Below the pieces are notes generated by a model. The model saw nothing but the letters and a program-made list of their open reading frames with translations, ran no database searches and was not told the origin of the DNA. From DATFVJ01 sp963851085 (GTDB taxonomy: Bacteria; Actinomycetota; Actinomycetes; Streptosporangiales; Streptosporangiaceae), in assembly GCA_963851085.1 (NCBI GenBank), contig CAWKNX010000005.1:248001-312000 (forward strand): a stretch of DNA of 64,000 nucleotides. The letters run 5' to 3'. Position 1 is the stretch's first letter. Each line of letters opens with the position of its first letter. Below are positions 18,288 through 27,709 of the stretch, one piece after another. A program made the position numbers and the translations under genes.

Positions 18288-20657
18288 ATGAGCAAGCCGT
18301 TCAAGGGCACGATCAATGTCGACATCCGAGACTCCGAGCCCGATTGGGCGCCGTTCGAGCCGCCCAAGGCGCCCGACGGGGCGCCGAGCGTCGTCTACGT
18401 CGTCCTCGACGACGTGGGATTCTCGGCCATGTCCTGCTACGGCGGGCCGATCGAGACGCCGAACATCGAGCGGATCGCGGCCGATGGCATCCGTTACACG
18501 CAGTGGCACACCACGGCGCTGTGCTCGCCTACCCGGTCGTGCCTGCTGACCGGGCGCAACCACACGCGCAACTCGATGGCGTGCATCACCGAGGCCGCGG
18601 TCGGGTTCCCGAATGCCAGCGGGACGATCCCGCCGGAGAACGGCATGCTGCCGGAGATCCTCGGCGAGCGCGGCTGGAACACCTACATGGTGGGCAAGTG
18701 GCACCTGTGCCCGACCGTCGAGATGAACGTCGCCTCGACGCGCCGGAACTGGCCGTCCGGCCGGGGGTTCGAGCGCTGGTACGGGTTCCTCGGCGCCGAG
18801 ACCAACCAGTGGTACCCGGACCTGGTCTATGACAACCACCCGGTGGACCAGCCCAAGCTGCCGCACGAGGGGTACCACCTCACCGACGACCTCACCGACA
18901 AGGCGCTCGAGTTCATCAAGGACGCGAAGTCGGTCGCGCCGGACAAGCCGTTCTTCCTCTACTACGCTCCCGGTGCCGCCCATGCGCCGCACCATGCCCC
19001 GAAGGAGTGGATCGCGAAATTCAAGGGCCGCTTCGACATGGGGTACGAGGCGATCCGCGAGCAGACGCTGGCCCGGCAGATCCAGATGGGTATCGTCCCG
19101 GCCGACACCGAGCTTCCGCCGGTCAATCCGATCGGCACGCACGAGACGCGCAAGGGCCCGGACGGCAGGCCGTTCCCGCTCATGGATGTCACCAGGCCGT
19201 GGGACTCGCTGTCCGCCGATGAGAAGCGCCTGTTCTGCCGGATGGCCGAGGTGTATGCCGGGTTCCTCGCGCACGCTGATCATCACATCGGCCGGCTGCT
19301 CGACTACCTGGAGGAGTCCGGGCAGCGCGAGAACACCATGGTCATCCTGGTGTCGGACAACGGGGCGAGCGGCGAGGGCGGCCCCAACGGGTCGCTCAAC
19401 GAGAACAAGTTCATCAACGGCATCCCCGACGACATGAAGACGAACCTCGCGATGATCGACGAGCTCGGCGGGACGAAGACCTACAACCACTACCCGAACG
19501 GCTGGGCGATGGCCTTCAACACGCCGTTCAAGATGTGGAAGCGGTATGAGTTCAACGGGGGCACCGCCGACCCGTGCATCATCTCCTGGCCCTCGGCCGC
19601 CAAGGGTGCTGCGGCGGGCAAGGGTGAGCTGCGGCACCAGTACCACCACGCCATCGACATCGTGCCGACGATCCTGGACACCCTTGGCGTCGAGGCGCCC
19701 GAAACGATCAAGGGGCACGTGCAGAGCCGCTTCGACGGCGTGAGCATGCGCTACAGCGTCGACGACCCGTCGGCGCCCTCGGCCCGCAAGACGCAGTTCT
19801 ACTCCATGCTCGGCTCGCGCGGGATCTGGCACGAGGGCTGGAAGGCCGTCACCACCCACCCTTCGGTCAGCGGCTGGAGCAACTTCAACGACGACACCTG
19901 GGAGCTGTACCACACCGATGTCGATCGCGCCGAACTGCACGACCTGGCCGCCGAGCACCCGGCGAAGGTCCGTGAGCTGGTGAACCTGTGGTTCGCCCAA
20001 GCCGGCGACAACGGCGCGTTCCCGCTCGACGACCGGTCGCCGCTGGAGATCATCCTGACACCGCGGCCGCAGCTCGCCTCGCCCCGCGACCGGTATGCCT
20101 ATTTCCCGGACACCGCCGAGGTACCCGAGGCTCAGTCGGTGAACGTCCGCAACCGGTCTTTCACGATCGGCGCGCTGGTGGACATCCCCGCTCCGGGTGC
20201 GCAGGGCGTGCTGTTCGCCCAGGGGTCGCGCTTCGGCGGGCACGCCCTCTACGTGCAGAACAACCGGCTGCACTATGTCAACAACTTCGTCGGCCTGATG
20301 GATCAGAAGGTCGATGGGACGGAGGACCTGCCGGTCGGCGAGAACCTGATCTTGTCCGCCTCGTTCGACAAGGACGGCGAGGACCCGCCGGGCGTATCGA
20401 CGGGGATCCTGTCGCTATACCACGGGGAGAAGAAGGTCGGCGAGGGCAGGATCAAGACGCAGCCGGGGACCTTCAGCCTCGCTGGCGAGGGTCTGTGCGT
20501 CGGCCGCGACAGCGGCGAGCCTGTGACGAGTGACTACCCGGGTGATCACCCGCACACGTTCACCGGCGGCACCATCAAGCGGGTAGCGGTCGATGTCAGC
20601 GGCGAGCCTTACGTCGACATGGAACGCGAAGCCCAGGGAATGCTGGCCCGGGAGTAG
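18288..20657 (+). CDS. sulfatase (arylsulfatase / alkaline phosphatase superfamily)
   Basis: 789 residues, ATG preceded by GGAGGAG. Metal-binding DDVGF is near residue 41; the sequence CSPTRS at 79-84 is the CxPxR motif whose cysteine becomes formylglycine. Further sulfatase motifs are MVGKWHL near 135, a metal-site region VSDNGASGEGG near 355, and a C-terminal beta domain of about 200 residues that likely forms the carbohydrate/sulfate-ester cleft. No signal peptide is seen, so it appears cytoplasmic. The next gene encodes a sulfatase maturase, which can supply the formylglycine. The substrate is not evident. Confidence 0.92.
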   Translation: MSKPFKGTINVDIRDSEPDWAPFEPPKAPDGAPSVVYVVLDDVGFSAMSCYGGPIETPNIERIAADGIRYTQWHTTALCSPTRSCLLTGRNHTRNSMACITEAAVGFPNASGTIPPENGMLPEILGERGWNTYMVGKWHLCPTVEMNVASTRRNWPSGRGFERWYGFLGAETNQWYPDLVYDNHPVDQPKLPHEGYHLTDDLTDKALEFIKDAKSVAPDKPFFLYYAPGAAHAPHHAPKEWIAKFKGRFDMGYEAIREQTLARQIQMGIVPADTELPPVNPIGTHETRKGPDGRPFPLMDVTRPWDSLSADEKRLFCRMAEVYAGFLAHADHHIGRLLDYLEESGQRENTMVILVSDNGASGEGGPNGSLNENKFINGIPDDMKTNLAMIDELGGTKTYNHYPNGWAMAFNTPFKMWKRYEFNGGTADPCIISWPSAAKGAAAGKGELRHQYHHAIDIVPTILDTLGVEAPETIKGHVQSRFDGVSMRYSVDDPSAPSARKTQFYSMLGSRGIWHEGWKAVTTHPSVSGWSNFNDDTWELYHTDVDRAELHDLAAEHPAKVRELVNLWFAQAGDNGAFPLDDRSPLEIILTPRPQLASPRDRYAYFPDTAEVPEAQSVNVRNRSFTIGALVDIPAPGAQGVLFAQGSRFGGHALYVQNNRLHYVNNFVGLMDQKVDGTEDLPVGENLILSASFDKDGEDPPGVSTGILSLYHGEKKVGEGRIKTQPGTFSLAGEGLCVGRDSGEPVTSDYPGDHPHTFTGGTIKRVAVDVSGEPYVDMEREAQGMLARE

Positions 20658-20750
20658 CGAGTCACGACGAGCGAGAAGGCGCTCGCCGAGGCGGCGCAGC
20701 GTGGCTCGACGGCCGCCAGCATGCGGGACGACTTCGAGGAGGTGTTCTGA
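20658..20750 (+). other. in-frame coding-like tail after the sulfatase TAG
   Basis: After the TAG at 20655-20657 the same frame continues for 30 sense codons to TGA at 20748-20750, with a sensible tail that includes SEKALAEAAQRGSTA and ends DDFEEVF. No good start codon opens it. It may be a former C terminus cut off by a stop mutation, a readthrough extension, or chance in a GC-rich frame. Confidence 0.35.
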
Positions 20751-20754
20751 CCGG

Positions 20755-22218
20755 ATGTCCGCCAGCCCCGCCGCCGCAGGTACGGTGAACGATCCCGCGC
20801 GGGCGAGCGGGCCCGTCCTGACGATGGCCGGGGCTCCGCGTGCCTTTCACGTGATGGCCAAGCCCACGGGGGCGATCTGCAACCTTGACTGCGAGTACTG
20901 CTTCTTCCTGTCCAAGGAGATGCTGTACCCGGGCAGCCGCTTCCGCATGGCCACCGAACTTCAGGAGACCTACCTGCGGCAGCTCATTGAGGCCCACGCC
21001 CGGGCCCCGGAGGTCGTCGTCGCCTGGCAGGGCGGTGAGCCGACCATGATGGGCCTTGATTTCTTCCGCAGGTCCGTCGAACTGGAGCGCAGGTACGCCC
21101 GTCCCGGCCAGCGGATCCTCAACACCATTCAGACCAACGGCACCCTGCTGGACGACGCGTGGGGCGAGTTCCTGAAGGAGCACGGGTTCCTGGTCGGGAT
21201 CTCGATCGACGGCCCGCGCCAGATGCACGACGCCTACCGCGTCGACAAGGGCGGCAAGCCCACCTTCGACCGGGTGCTGCGGGGCCTCGATGTGCTGAAA
21301 CGCCACGAGGTTGACTGGAATGTGCTGACCACCATCCACGCGGTCAACGGCGACCACGGCGGCGAGGTCTACCGGTTCCAGCGGGACGAGCTCGGCGCGA
21401 CGTTCATCCAGTACATCCCGATCATCGAGCGGGCCACCCCGGAGACGTTGCCGATCGCGGATGCCGGCTGGGGAAGCGGGGTGCGCGGACGTCCCCTCTA
21501 CACCCAGGAGGGGAACCTGGTCACGCACCGCTCGGTCGGGCCGGAGCAGTACGGCCGGTTCCTGATCGACGTCTTCGAGGAGTGGGTGCGGCGCGACATC
21601 GGGACCGTCTACGTCCAGATGTTCGACACCGCGCTGGCGAACTGGTACGGCGAGCCGGGCGGGATGTGCGTGCACGCGAAGACGTGCGGGCAGCAGCTTG
21701 CCCTCGAGCACACCGGCGACCTGTACTCCTGCGATCACTTCGTCGAGCCGGACTACCTGCTCGGCAACATCAAGGACAAGCACATGCTCGAGCTGATCGT
21801 CTCGCCGCCGCAGCGCAAGTTCGGGCAGGACAAATTCGACACCCTGACCCGGTTCTGCCTGGACTGCGACGTGCGGTTCGCCTGCAACGGAGGCTGCCCG
21901 AAGGACCGGTTCGCCACATCCGGATACGGTGAGCCCGGCCAGCATTACCTGTGCCCGGGCTACCAGGCGTTCTTCCACCACGTCCGGCGCCCGATGGAGA
22001 TCATGACCGGGCTGCTCCGGCAGGACCGGGCGCCGTCCGAGCTGACCCAGTGGTATGCGAAACAGGACGCGGCGCGCGGCCGGAACGATCCCTGCAGCTG
22101 CGGCGGCGACCGCAAGTGGAAGCACTGCCACGGCGCCAATCGAGCCACCGGGGCACAGGGCCGCCTGAGCCCGGGCGGGGCGGCGGATCAATCTGGCTTA
22201 CGTGACATTAGTTGCTGA
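20755..22218 (+). CDS. radical SAM sulfatase maturase (anSME-type) with SEC-C tail
   Basis: 487 residues from the ATG at 20755, with GAGGAGG 12 bases upstream. The radical SAM cluster motif CNLDCEYC (CxxxCxxC) is at residues 42-49, and the SPASM-type Cys-rich region includes MCVHAKTCGQQ, YSCDHFVEPDYLLGN and CLDCDVRFACNGGCPKDRF. The enzyme oxidises the active-site Cys or Ser of sulfatases to formylglycine without oxygen. The last 30 residues hold a SEC-C zinc motif, NDPCSCGGDRKWKHCHG. Its place 98 bases after the sulfatase marks a substrate/maturase pair. It meets the MFS gene tail-to-tail, overlapping by 11 bases. Confidence 0.92.
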   Translation: MSASPAAAGTVNDPARASGPVLTMAGAPRAFHVMAKPTGAICNLDCEYCFFLSKEMLYPGSRFRMATELQETYLRQLIEAHARAPEVVVAWQGGEPTMMGLDFFRRSVELERRYARPGQRILNTIQTNGTLLDDAWGEFLKEHGFLVGISIDGPRQMHDAYRVDKGGKPTFDRVLRGLDVLKRHEVDWNVLTTIHAVNGDHGGEVYRFQRDELGATFIQYIPIIERATPETLPIADAGWGSGVRGRPLYTQEGNLVTHRSVGPEQYGRFLIDVFEEWVRRDIGTVYVQMFDTALANWYGEPGGMCVHAKTCGQQLALEHTGDLYSCDHFVEPDYLLGNIKDKHMLELIVSPPQRKFGQDKFDTLTRFCLDCDVRFACNGGCPKDRFATSGYGEPGQHYLCPGYQAFFHHVRRPMEIMTGLLRQDRAPSELTQWYAKQDAARGRNDPCSCGGDRKWKHCHGANRATGAQGRLSPGGAADQSGLRDISC

Positions 22219-23464
22219 TCTCGACGTCGGCCGGGGGCGGCTCAGCGGGGGACACGGGCCCGCTGGGCCACCGGGTTTCCGGTGCGAGGAACCCGAGGGC
22301 CGCGGCCACGCCGAGGACACCGGCGGCCAGCCCGAAGGCCGCGCCGTAGGACGCCGTGTCAACGAGGTAGCCAGCCGTCACGGGGCCGGTGACCGTGCCG
22401 ACGTCACCGGCCATCTGATACGAGGCGACCACCGTCCCGCCCTGGCCGCCCAGGATGTCGCCGATCATCGCGGCGGGCGCGACGTCGAGCAGTCCCGATC
22501 CGAGCCCGAGTATGGCCAGGGCCGCCAGGTATCCCCAGAGCCCGGGCAGGAGCGCGAGCATTGCCATGCCGGCCGCCGATACGAGGCAGCCAGCGATGAT
22601 GACAGGTCGCCTGCCGAGCCTGTCGGCCGCCCGCCCGCCGGGCAGGAGCGCCGCGGCGTTCAGCGCGGCGACCACGAGGAACCCGATGCCGGTCCACACG
22701 GCCGACCGGTGCAGGACGTCGCGGACGAACAGCGGCACGATGGCGCTGCGCACCCCCATGGCGGCGAAACCGTCTGCGAGGTTCGCGGTCGCGGCGGCGC
22801 GGTACGCACCGCTCCGCAGCGCGCGGGCGATCCCGGCGAACGGCCGCGCCACCCGCGGGCCCTCAGGCACCGGCCGGACAGGCGCGTCACGCAAGACGGC
22901 CGCGGCGATGACCGCGGGCACGATGAGCATGCCGCCGTAGATGACGAACGGGGCTCGCAGCGACCAGGCGGCGACGAGGCCGCCAATCGCCGGGCCGCTA
23001 ATCCCGCCCACGAGGAATCCGCCGGAGAACAGGCCGCTGGCCCGGCCCCTGTGCTCGCTGGGCACGCTGAGCAGCAACAGGGTCTGGGCGCTGACACTGA
23101 ACATCGCCGAGCCAAACCCGCCGATGCCGCGAAGCACGATGAGCTGCGTGAACGACCCGGAGAATCCGGCGACAATGCTGCTCACCGCGACGATCGCGAT
23201 GCCGGCCGCCATCACCGCGTGCTCGCCGAACCGGTCCACAAGACGGCCAGCGGGCAGCGCCCCCACGACCCGAAGCAGGGCGAACGCGCTGACCACGCTC
23301 GCGGCCGCGGCGGTGCTGACCCCGAAGTGACGGGCGAATGCCGGGATGTCCGGTGCGACGATCCCGAATCCGAGTGCGACGGTGAACGAGACCGTGGTGA
23401 GGATCACCACCTCGCGCGGCATGTCATGGAACGGTCCGCGATGTCGGCGGGGCACGAACGGCAT
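22208..23464 (-). CDS. MFS transporter (12-helix, drug-efflux type)
   Basis: 418 residues with about 12 membrane helices in two halves. The loop 2-3 motif appears as GRLVDRFGEH near residue 75, and the matching second-half loop is GGRAADRLGRRPV near 275. The VGGISGPAIGGLVA segment in helix 5 matches motif C of proton antiporters. Substrate is unknown. It is convergent with the maturase and not obviously linked to it. Confidence 0.87.
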   Translation of the reverse strand: MPFVPRRHRGPFHDMPREVVILTTVSFTVALGFGIVAPDIPAFARHFGVSTAAAASVVSAFALLRVVGALPAGRLVDRFGEHAVMAAGIAIVAVSSIVAGFSGSFTQLIVLRGIGGFGSAMFSVSAQTLLLLSVPSEHRGRASGLFSGGFLVGGISGPAIGGLVAAWSLRAPFVIYGGMLIVPAVIAAAVLRDAPVRPVPEGPRVARPFAGIARALRSGAYRAAATANLADGFAAMGVRSAIVPLFVRDVLHRSAVWTGIGFLVVAALNAAALLPGGRAADRLGRRPVIIAGCLVSAAGMAMLALLPGLWGYLAALAILGLGSGLLDVAPAAMIGDILGGQGGTVVASYQMAGDVGTVTGPVTAGYLVDTASYGAAFGLAAGVLGVAAALGFLAPETRWPSGPVSPAEPPPADVEISN

Positions 23465-23560
23465 TCTGCCAGGTAAGCCCCTTGGGCCCGGTCGAGGCGT
23501 CGGTCCACGCGTCGGGCCAGGGCCGGGCCCGCTGGTGACCGGGTCGGCCGCGCGGCCTGG

Positions 23561-23887
23561 TCACCCTGGTTCTGGCGGCCAATCGTGGCGGGTGACGTGC
23601 CCGCCGGTGATGACGACGGTCGCGACAGGTGCGCCGGCGTCACGCCAGATCGTGTAGCGGCCCGCGGGGAGTGCGGGGTAGACGGCCGCATACGACGCGG
23701 TGGCGGCGGTCCGCCTTTCGCGCACGCACGAGTGCGTGCGCGGCGCGCCCGCGGAGCCGTGCGGGCTGATCTCGATCTCAGCGCCGTCCAGGTGCGGTGG
23801 CGTATGCAGGATCAGCGCGCCAACATCGGCGCCGATGTCGAGGACGACGCTCCCGGCGCCCGAGGCGGCGAGGACGGGTTCGGTCAT
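23561..23887 (-). CDS. small conserved-looking protein, function unknown
   Basis: 108 residues from the ATG at 23887, where GGAAAGG lies upstream; an open frame extends further but its extra 23 codons look non-coding. The sequence VVLDIGADVGALILHT, then LDGAEIEISP and a closing YAAVYPALPAGRYTIWRD and VVITGGHVTRHDW suggest a compact all-beta protein. It is downstream of the DUF4331 gene and probably belongs to the same SigK/RskA-linked set. I do not recognise a named family. Confidence 0.7.
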   Translation of the reverse strand: MTEPVLAASGAGSVVLDIGADVGALILHTPPHLDGAEIEISPHGSAGAPRTHSCVRERRTAATASYAAVYPALPAGRYTIWRDAGAPVATVVITGGHVTRHDWPPEPG

Positions 23888-24032
23888 GGCGGCACGCCTG
23901 CCTTTCCTACGGCACGGGTCTTTCACGGCACGGGTCTTTTGCCTCATGGGCTTCATCTGGCCAGCCCAGCCGAGCCAGGCACCGGCGGGAAACCCCCGCC
24001 CGCCGGTGCCTGGTCCTCCCGCGGGAGGCGGG

Positions 24033-25418
24033 TCAGGATGGGTGGTCGAAGCCGCTGTAGGGCACCCCGAGATAGGGGAAGTGACCGAGGTACCCGGACG
24101 GGACGCTGGCTGACGTCAGGCCGTCGGTGACCGCGCCTGCCGCGGCGTCCGGGGTGTACGCCTTGTTGACAAGCGGGTAGGTCACCCCCGCGATCGCCCG
24201 CAGTTCGATCGTGACGACGTCGTCGAACACCCGGCGGCCGTTGGGGAACCCGGCGAGGTCCCCGCCGATGATGCCGAGTTCGTTCGGATGCTGGCTCGGT
24301 GCGATGGCCGTGTTGAGCCGGAGCATGTCGGCGAGCACCGGGCCGGTGTTGTTCTGGAAGCCTGGGATGATTCCGGCAGGTATGCCGGTGAGCAGGATCG
24401 CCTCCAGGTCGGCCCGGCCCCGGCCGGATTTGACGAGCGCGGCGAGATTGGGGAACACCCCGGGATAGAGCGCTGGCAGCAGCGCCGCGAGTTCGGGGTG
24501 GGCGACGTAGGCAGCGAACGCCTTATCGTCAGCGGGCGGCAGCGAGTTCCACAGGTCCTTCTTGCCCAGCGGGATGAGAACCTCGTTGACGAGCGGATTG
24601 CCAAGCCTCGACACCTGCCGGAACGGGCCGCTGTCGAGGTTCTCCCCGCGCTCGGCGTCCCACAGCCGCACCCGCTGCCTGCTCGCCGTCGTCCACGCGC
24701 CGATCACCGCACGTGGGCTGCCTGGCGCGTGTGGCCCGCCCCTGGTCAGCTGCCCGGTGGGGACCTGGATGGCGATGGAGTGCACGTTCAGCGCAGCGGT
24801 CGCGTTCACGCCAGGCGCCGGCTTGCTGAAGACATTCATGCCGTACTGGTTGTGCAACTGCTCGAAGGGCCGCAGGTTGGCGAGGTCGAAGATCGAGCCC
24901 AGATCGACGTAGAAACCTTCCGCGCGCTGCCCGGCGAAGACCTTCACCCCGGCAGGCAGGTCATGCACGGCCTCGCCGGCCAGCGTCGCGTAGTGCGGCG
25001 TCGACAGCGGGCCGATGTTGCACGGCGGGCACGCCAGGTTCGCGCCCAGGACCTTCTCCCTGCCGTGGTCGACCCGGGTCAGCGTGTAGAACTGGCGCCG
25101 GTTCCAGTTCGGGCTGCTGAGTGACTCGATCGGGCCCGTGTTGTACAGGAATGTGTTCGCGTCCCGCAGCCGGGTATGGAAGCGGAGCCGGTAGCTGATG
25201 TCGGCCCGGCCGTCTCCGCTGTTGTCGATGTGGATCTGGTAAAGAACGTCGTCGCCGAACTCGTAGAAGTTCGGGCCGCCCGCCGGTCCCTGGAGCGGGA
25301 TGTAGTTAGCGATCAGCGTCACGGTGCCCGGCCGGTCCGGGCTGACGAACGCGTACACATCGGTGCTGTCGGCGACCGGATCCTTGGAGATCTCCGGGGC
25401 TTCACGATGCGATGACAT
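24033..25418 (-). CDS. DUF4331 family protein
   Basis: 461 residues. The N terminus SSHREAPEISKDPVADSTDV and AFVSPDRPGTVTLIANYIP is the hallmark of DUF4331, with FYEFGDDVLYQIHIDNSGDG following. Members are found in actinobacteria and other groups and are mostly uncharacterised; some have signal peptides, but none is seen here. The next gene upstream encodes a Tat-exported protein 49 bases away, and the sigma/anti-sigma pair lies further up, which fits regulation by that sigma factor (inference). Confidence 0.88.
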   Translation of the reverse strand: MSSHREAPEISKDPVADSTDVYAFVSPDRPGTVTLIANYIPLQGPAGGPNFYEFGDDVLYQIHIDNSGDGRADISYRLRFHTRLRDANTFLYNTGPIESLSSPNWNRRQFYTLTRVDHGREKVLGANLACPPCNIGPLSTPHYATLAGEAVHDLPAGVKVFAGQRAEGFYVDLGSIFDLANLRPFEQLHNQYGMNVFSKPAPGVNATAALNVHSIAIQVPTGQLTRGGPHAPGSPRAVIGAWTTASRQRVRLWDAERGENLDSGPFRQVSRLGNPLVNEVLIPLGKKDLWNSLPPADDKAFAAYVAHPELAALLPALYPGVFPNLAALVKSGRGRADLEAILLTGIPAGIIPGFQNNTGPVLADMLRLNTAIAPSQHPNELGIIGGDLAGFPNGRRVFDDVVTIELRAIAGVTYPLVNKAYTPDAAAGAVTDGLTSASVPSGYLGHFPYLGVPYSGFDHPS

Positions 25419-25467
25419 GGATCACCTCACAAGCTCGTCGTGCGCAAGGTGCGCGGGAAGGCCCGGT

Positions 25468-25821
25468 TCACCGGATCGCCCGCACCAGCCGTGCTGCCAG
25501 GTCCGGGTCCACGAGCCGGGTCTGGCTGGTCCCTGCGAACACATCCATCTCGCCCGCGCTGGCGTCGCGCAGGTGCACGACGATCGGCTCTGCGCCGCCG
25601 CGATCGCCTCGTTCGCCGCTGGCGGTCGGCGTCCCGCCTTGCAGTGGCGCGGACCGGGCGGGTGCGGCGAGAACCGTTCCTGCGACCGTGCTCGCGGCCA
25701 GCCCGGCGACGCCGGCGCCGGCCGCGGTCCGCAACAGTGACCGTCTGGACAGGCCGGGTTCGTGCGCTCCGGCCTGGCCCCCGCTGCCCTCGGGCGAGCC
25801 CTTGTGATCTTCACTGCGCAT
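25468..25821 (-). CDS. small Tat-exported protein, function unknown
   Basis: 117 residues from the ATG at 25821, with GAAAGGA upstream. Residues 25-55 form a twin-arginine signal, SRRSLLRTAAGAGVAGLAAS, ending near a VLAAPARS cleavage-like site. The mature part of about 60 residues includes EPIVVHLRDASAGEMDVFAG and LVDPDLAARLVRAI. It precedes the DUF4331 gene on the same strand and is likely cotranscribed. No family is recognised. Confidence 0.78.
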   Translation of the reverse strand: MRSEDHKGSPEGSGGQAGAHEPGLSRRSLLRTAAGAGVAGLAASTVAGTVLAAPARSAPLQGGTPTASGERGDRGGAEPIVVHLRDASAGEMDVFAGTSQTRLVDPDLAARLVRAIR

Positions 25822-26304
25822 GGTTGTCCTTTCGTAGCCCCGGAAGGCTTCCGCCCCCCGATGACGGGGGCCGCGGAATCTGCCGCCCCCGTGCTGACCG
25901 CGGGACCTCCCCGCCCCACGGTGCTTGTCGCGCTGAGCCGTTGCGCTGGGCCGTTGCGCTGGGCCGTTGCGCTGGGCCGTTGCGCTGGGCCGTTGCGCTG
26001 GGCCGTTATGCCAGACACACACCCCCGCGCACGGCACCGTCTTCCTCTTTGGGTGCCCGTGCGTAGTATTAACCTCACTTTTAGTAGCCGATGCGGCACT
26101 ATCGGCAGGACATGAGCTGGCCCGGCTGCGGCTCAGGTGGCGCCCGCGCTGGCCAGCTTCTGCCTTCATGCACTCTTTTCGGTGCCCGGTGCGGCGCGGA
26201 TGGGCCCGCGGGCTGTCTTGACCAAACCGTTATCTATTGCCTGCGGGTTCGGCAGCACGCCGCTGATCGGGGGGCGCGGCGCGGCGGGCCGGTCCCGTGC
26301 GCGC
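25822..26304. other. intergenic region carrying a tandem repeat
   Basis: About 480 bases upstream of the Tat-protein gene and downstream of the anti-sigma gene. Open frames here come from the 13-base repeat and are not convincing. It probably holds the promoter for the Tat-protein/DUF4331 operon; base composition drops to a more AT-rich stretch near 26060-26090. Confidence 0.5.
25940..26004. repeat. five perfect tandem copies of a 13-base unit
   Basis: The unit GTTGCGCTGGGCC is repeated five times without change (25940-26004), with one degenerate copy on the left. It lies about 120 bases upstream of the Tat-protein start. A 13-base period is not a codon multiple, so it is non-coding. Confidence 0.95.
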
Positions 26305-27063
26305 TCAGGACGGCAGCGGAATAACGAGGATCGGCGTGGTGGTGGGCTGTGGGCTTCCGCCAGCGGGCTCGACGGTCAGGCCCACCTTGTCGCCCGGGCG
26401 CAGCTCGCTGGCGAGCACGGGCGCGGTGAGGCCGGCCTTCGGCGCGGGCAGCAGACCGGCCGGCCGGGTCCGCGGCGGGCCGAGCAGCCACAGCTCGTAG
26501 ACCTTGGCCGCGCCCGGCGGTGGCAGCCCGGCGGTAGTGAAGATCATCTCGTTCCGCGCCGGGGAGACGACGACGTTCGCGGTGCCGCCCGCGGATGTCG
26601 GTGCGCTGATGACGCGGGCGTCCGGGGCAGCAAGCACCGCGGCGATCTCACGATTCTGCGCCTGCACGCGGTCGAGCTGGTGCCTGGTGCTGATCTGCGC
26701 GACGCCGAGCACGATCGCCGCCGCGACGCCCACCGTGGCGACGGCGGCGGTAAGCCGGACGGTCCAGGGCGACCGGGCCACGCGGCGCGGCTGCCGGGCG
26801 GTGACCGCAGGCAGCTGTGGGGTGCGCGTGGCCGCGGCCAGAACCCGTTCCCGCAGCTGCGGCGGCGTCGGCCGGGCGACCGCCATCGCGAGCCTGGTAG
26901 CGGTCTCGCGCAACCCGCGCACCTCACGGGCGCACGGCTGGCAGCGGTTCAGATGACGCTCGTACCTGTTTCGCTCGGCGTCGTCCATCGCGCCCAGGGC
27001 GTAAACGCCGGTGAGCAGGTGCAGGTTACGGCGGAGGAGGTTCACCAGGTCACCCCCAGACAA
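26305..27063 (-). CDS. RskA-family anti-sigma factor
   Basis: 252 residues. The cytoplasmic N-terminal part has the anti-sigma zinc-type motif YERHLNRCQPC (HxxxCxxC) near residues 34-44; one membrane helix lies near 104-122; the outer part (about 130-252) is the RskA domain, with the typical YELWLLGPPRTRPAGLL. The gene overlaps the upstream sigma gene by 22 bases, so the pair is translated together. It would hold SigK-like sigma at the membrane until regulated proteolysis frees it. Confidence 0.92.
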   Translation of the reverse strand: MSGGDLVNLLRRNLHLLTGVYALGAMDDAERNRYERHLNRCQPCAREVRGLRETATRLAMAVARPTPPQLRERVLAAATRTPQLPAVTARQPRRVARSPWTVRLTAAVATVGVAAAIVLGVAQISTRHQLDRVQAQNREIAAVLAAPDARVISAPTSAGGTANVVVSPARNEMIFTTAGLPPPGAAKVYELWLLGPPRTRPAGLLPAPKAGLTAPVLASELRPGDKVGLTVEPAGGSPQPTTTPILVIPLPS

Positions 27064-27686
27064 TCCCGCATTCGGATCAGGCCGTCGCGGATCCGGGATT
27101 TGATCGTGCCGAGTGCGACGCCCAACTGCCCCGCGACCTGGCGATAGGTGTGCCCGCCGTAATAGGCGAGGGTGATCGACTCACGCTGCGGCTCGCTGAG
27201 GCTCTCCAGGCAGCGGCGCACCTGCTCGCGGTCCATCTCGGCCTCGACGGTCTCGGCGACCTCGTCATGGGCGGGAGCGGCTGCGGCCGCCTTGTGCTCG
27301 CGGTGCGCCGCGGCCGTGACGGACCGGACCCGGTCGATCGCGCGGCGCTGGGCGATCGTCATCACCCAGGTGGCGGCGCCGCCCTTGGCAGCGTCAAAGC
27401 GCGTTGCCGTGCGCCACACCTCGAGCAGTACCTCCTGCGCTACCTCCTCGGACTGGGCTTGATCGCCGACCAGCTTGCAGATCAGGCCGTATGCCGGCCC
27501 CGCGAGCCGGTCGTAGACCGCTTCGAAGGCGGCATGGTCGCCTCGCGCGACGCGGGCCAGCAGCCCGTCCAGGTCCTGGTCTGTCCGCTCCAGGTTCTCG
27601 TGCTGGCTTCTCCCGGCTAGGTCCTGGTCTTTCCCGTCCCCGAGACCAGGCTGGGGCGTTGGCTCGCTCAAGTCGCGTGAGTCCAT
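27042..27686 (-). CDS. ECF sigma factor, SigK-like
   Basis: 214 residues from the ATG at 27686; an open frame runs further up only because a 15-base repeat stays in frame. Region 2 is at about 45-115 (LICKLVGDQAQSEEVAQEV, WVMTIAQRRAIDRVRS), region 4 at about 145-205 (LAYYGGHTYRQVAGQLGVAL, TIKSRIRDGL). The adjacent RskA-type anti-sigma identifies it as part of a SigK/RskA pair. Targets probably include the Tat and DUF4331 genes downstream, as in mycobacteria where SigK controls neighbouring secreted-antigen genes (inference). Confidence 0.92.
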   Translation of the reverse strand: MDSRDLSEPTPQPGLGDGKDQDLAGRSQHENLERTDQDLDGLLARVARGDHAAFEAVYDRLAGPAYGLICKLVGDQAQSEEVAQEVLLEVWRTATRFDAAKGGAATWVMTIAQRRAIDRVRSVTAAAHREHKAAAAAPAHDEVAETVEAEMDREQVRRCLESLSEPQRESITLAYYGGHTYRQVAGQLGVALGTIKSRIRDGLIRMRDCLGVTW

Positions 27687-27709
27687 GTGTGTTATTCGGC
27701 CGGCGCTCT

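Noticed and set aside
18069..20273. 734-codon minus-strand open frame opposite the sulfatase
   Set aside because: Composition is that of an antisense shadow, with no domains, while the + strand has complete sulfatase motifs.
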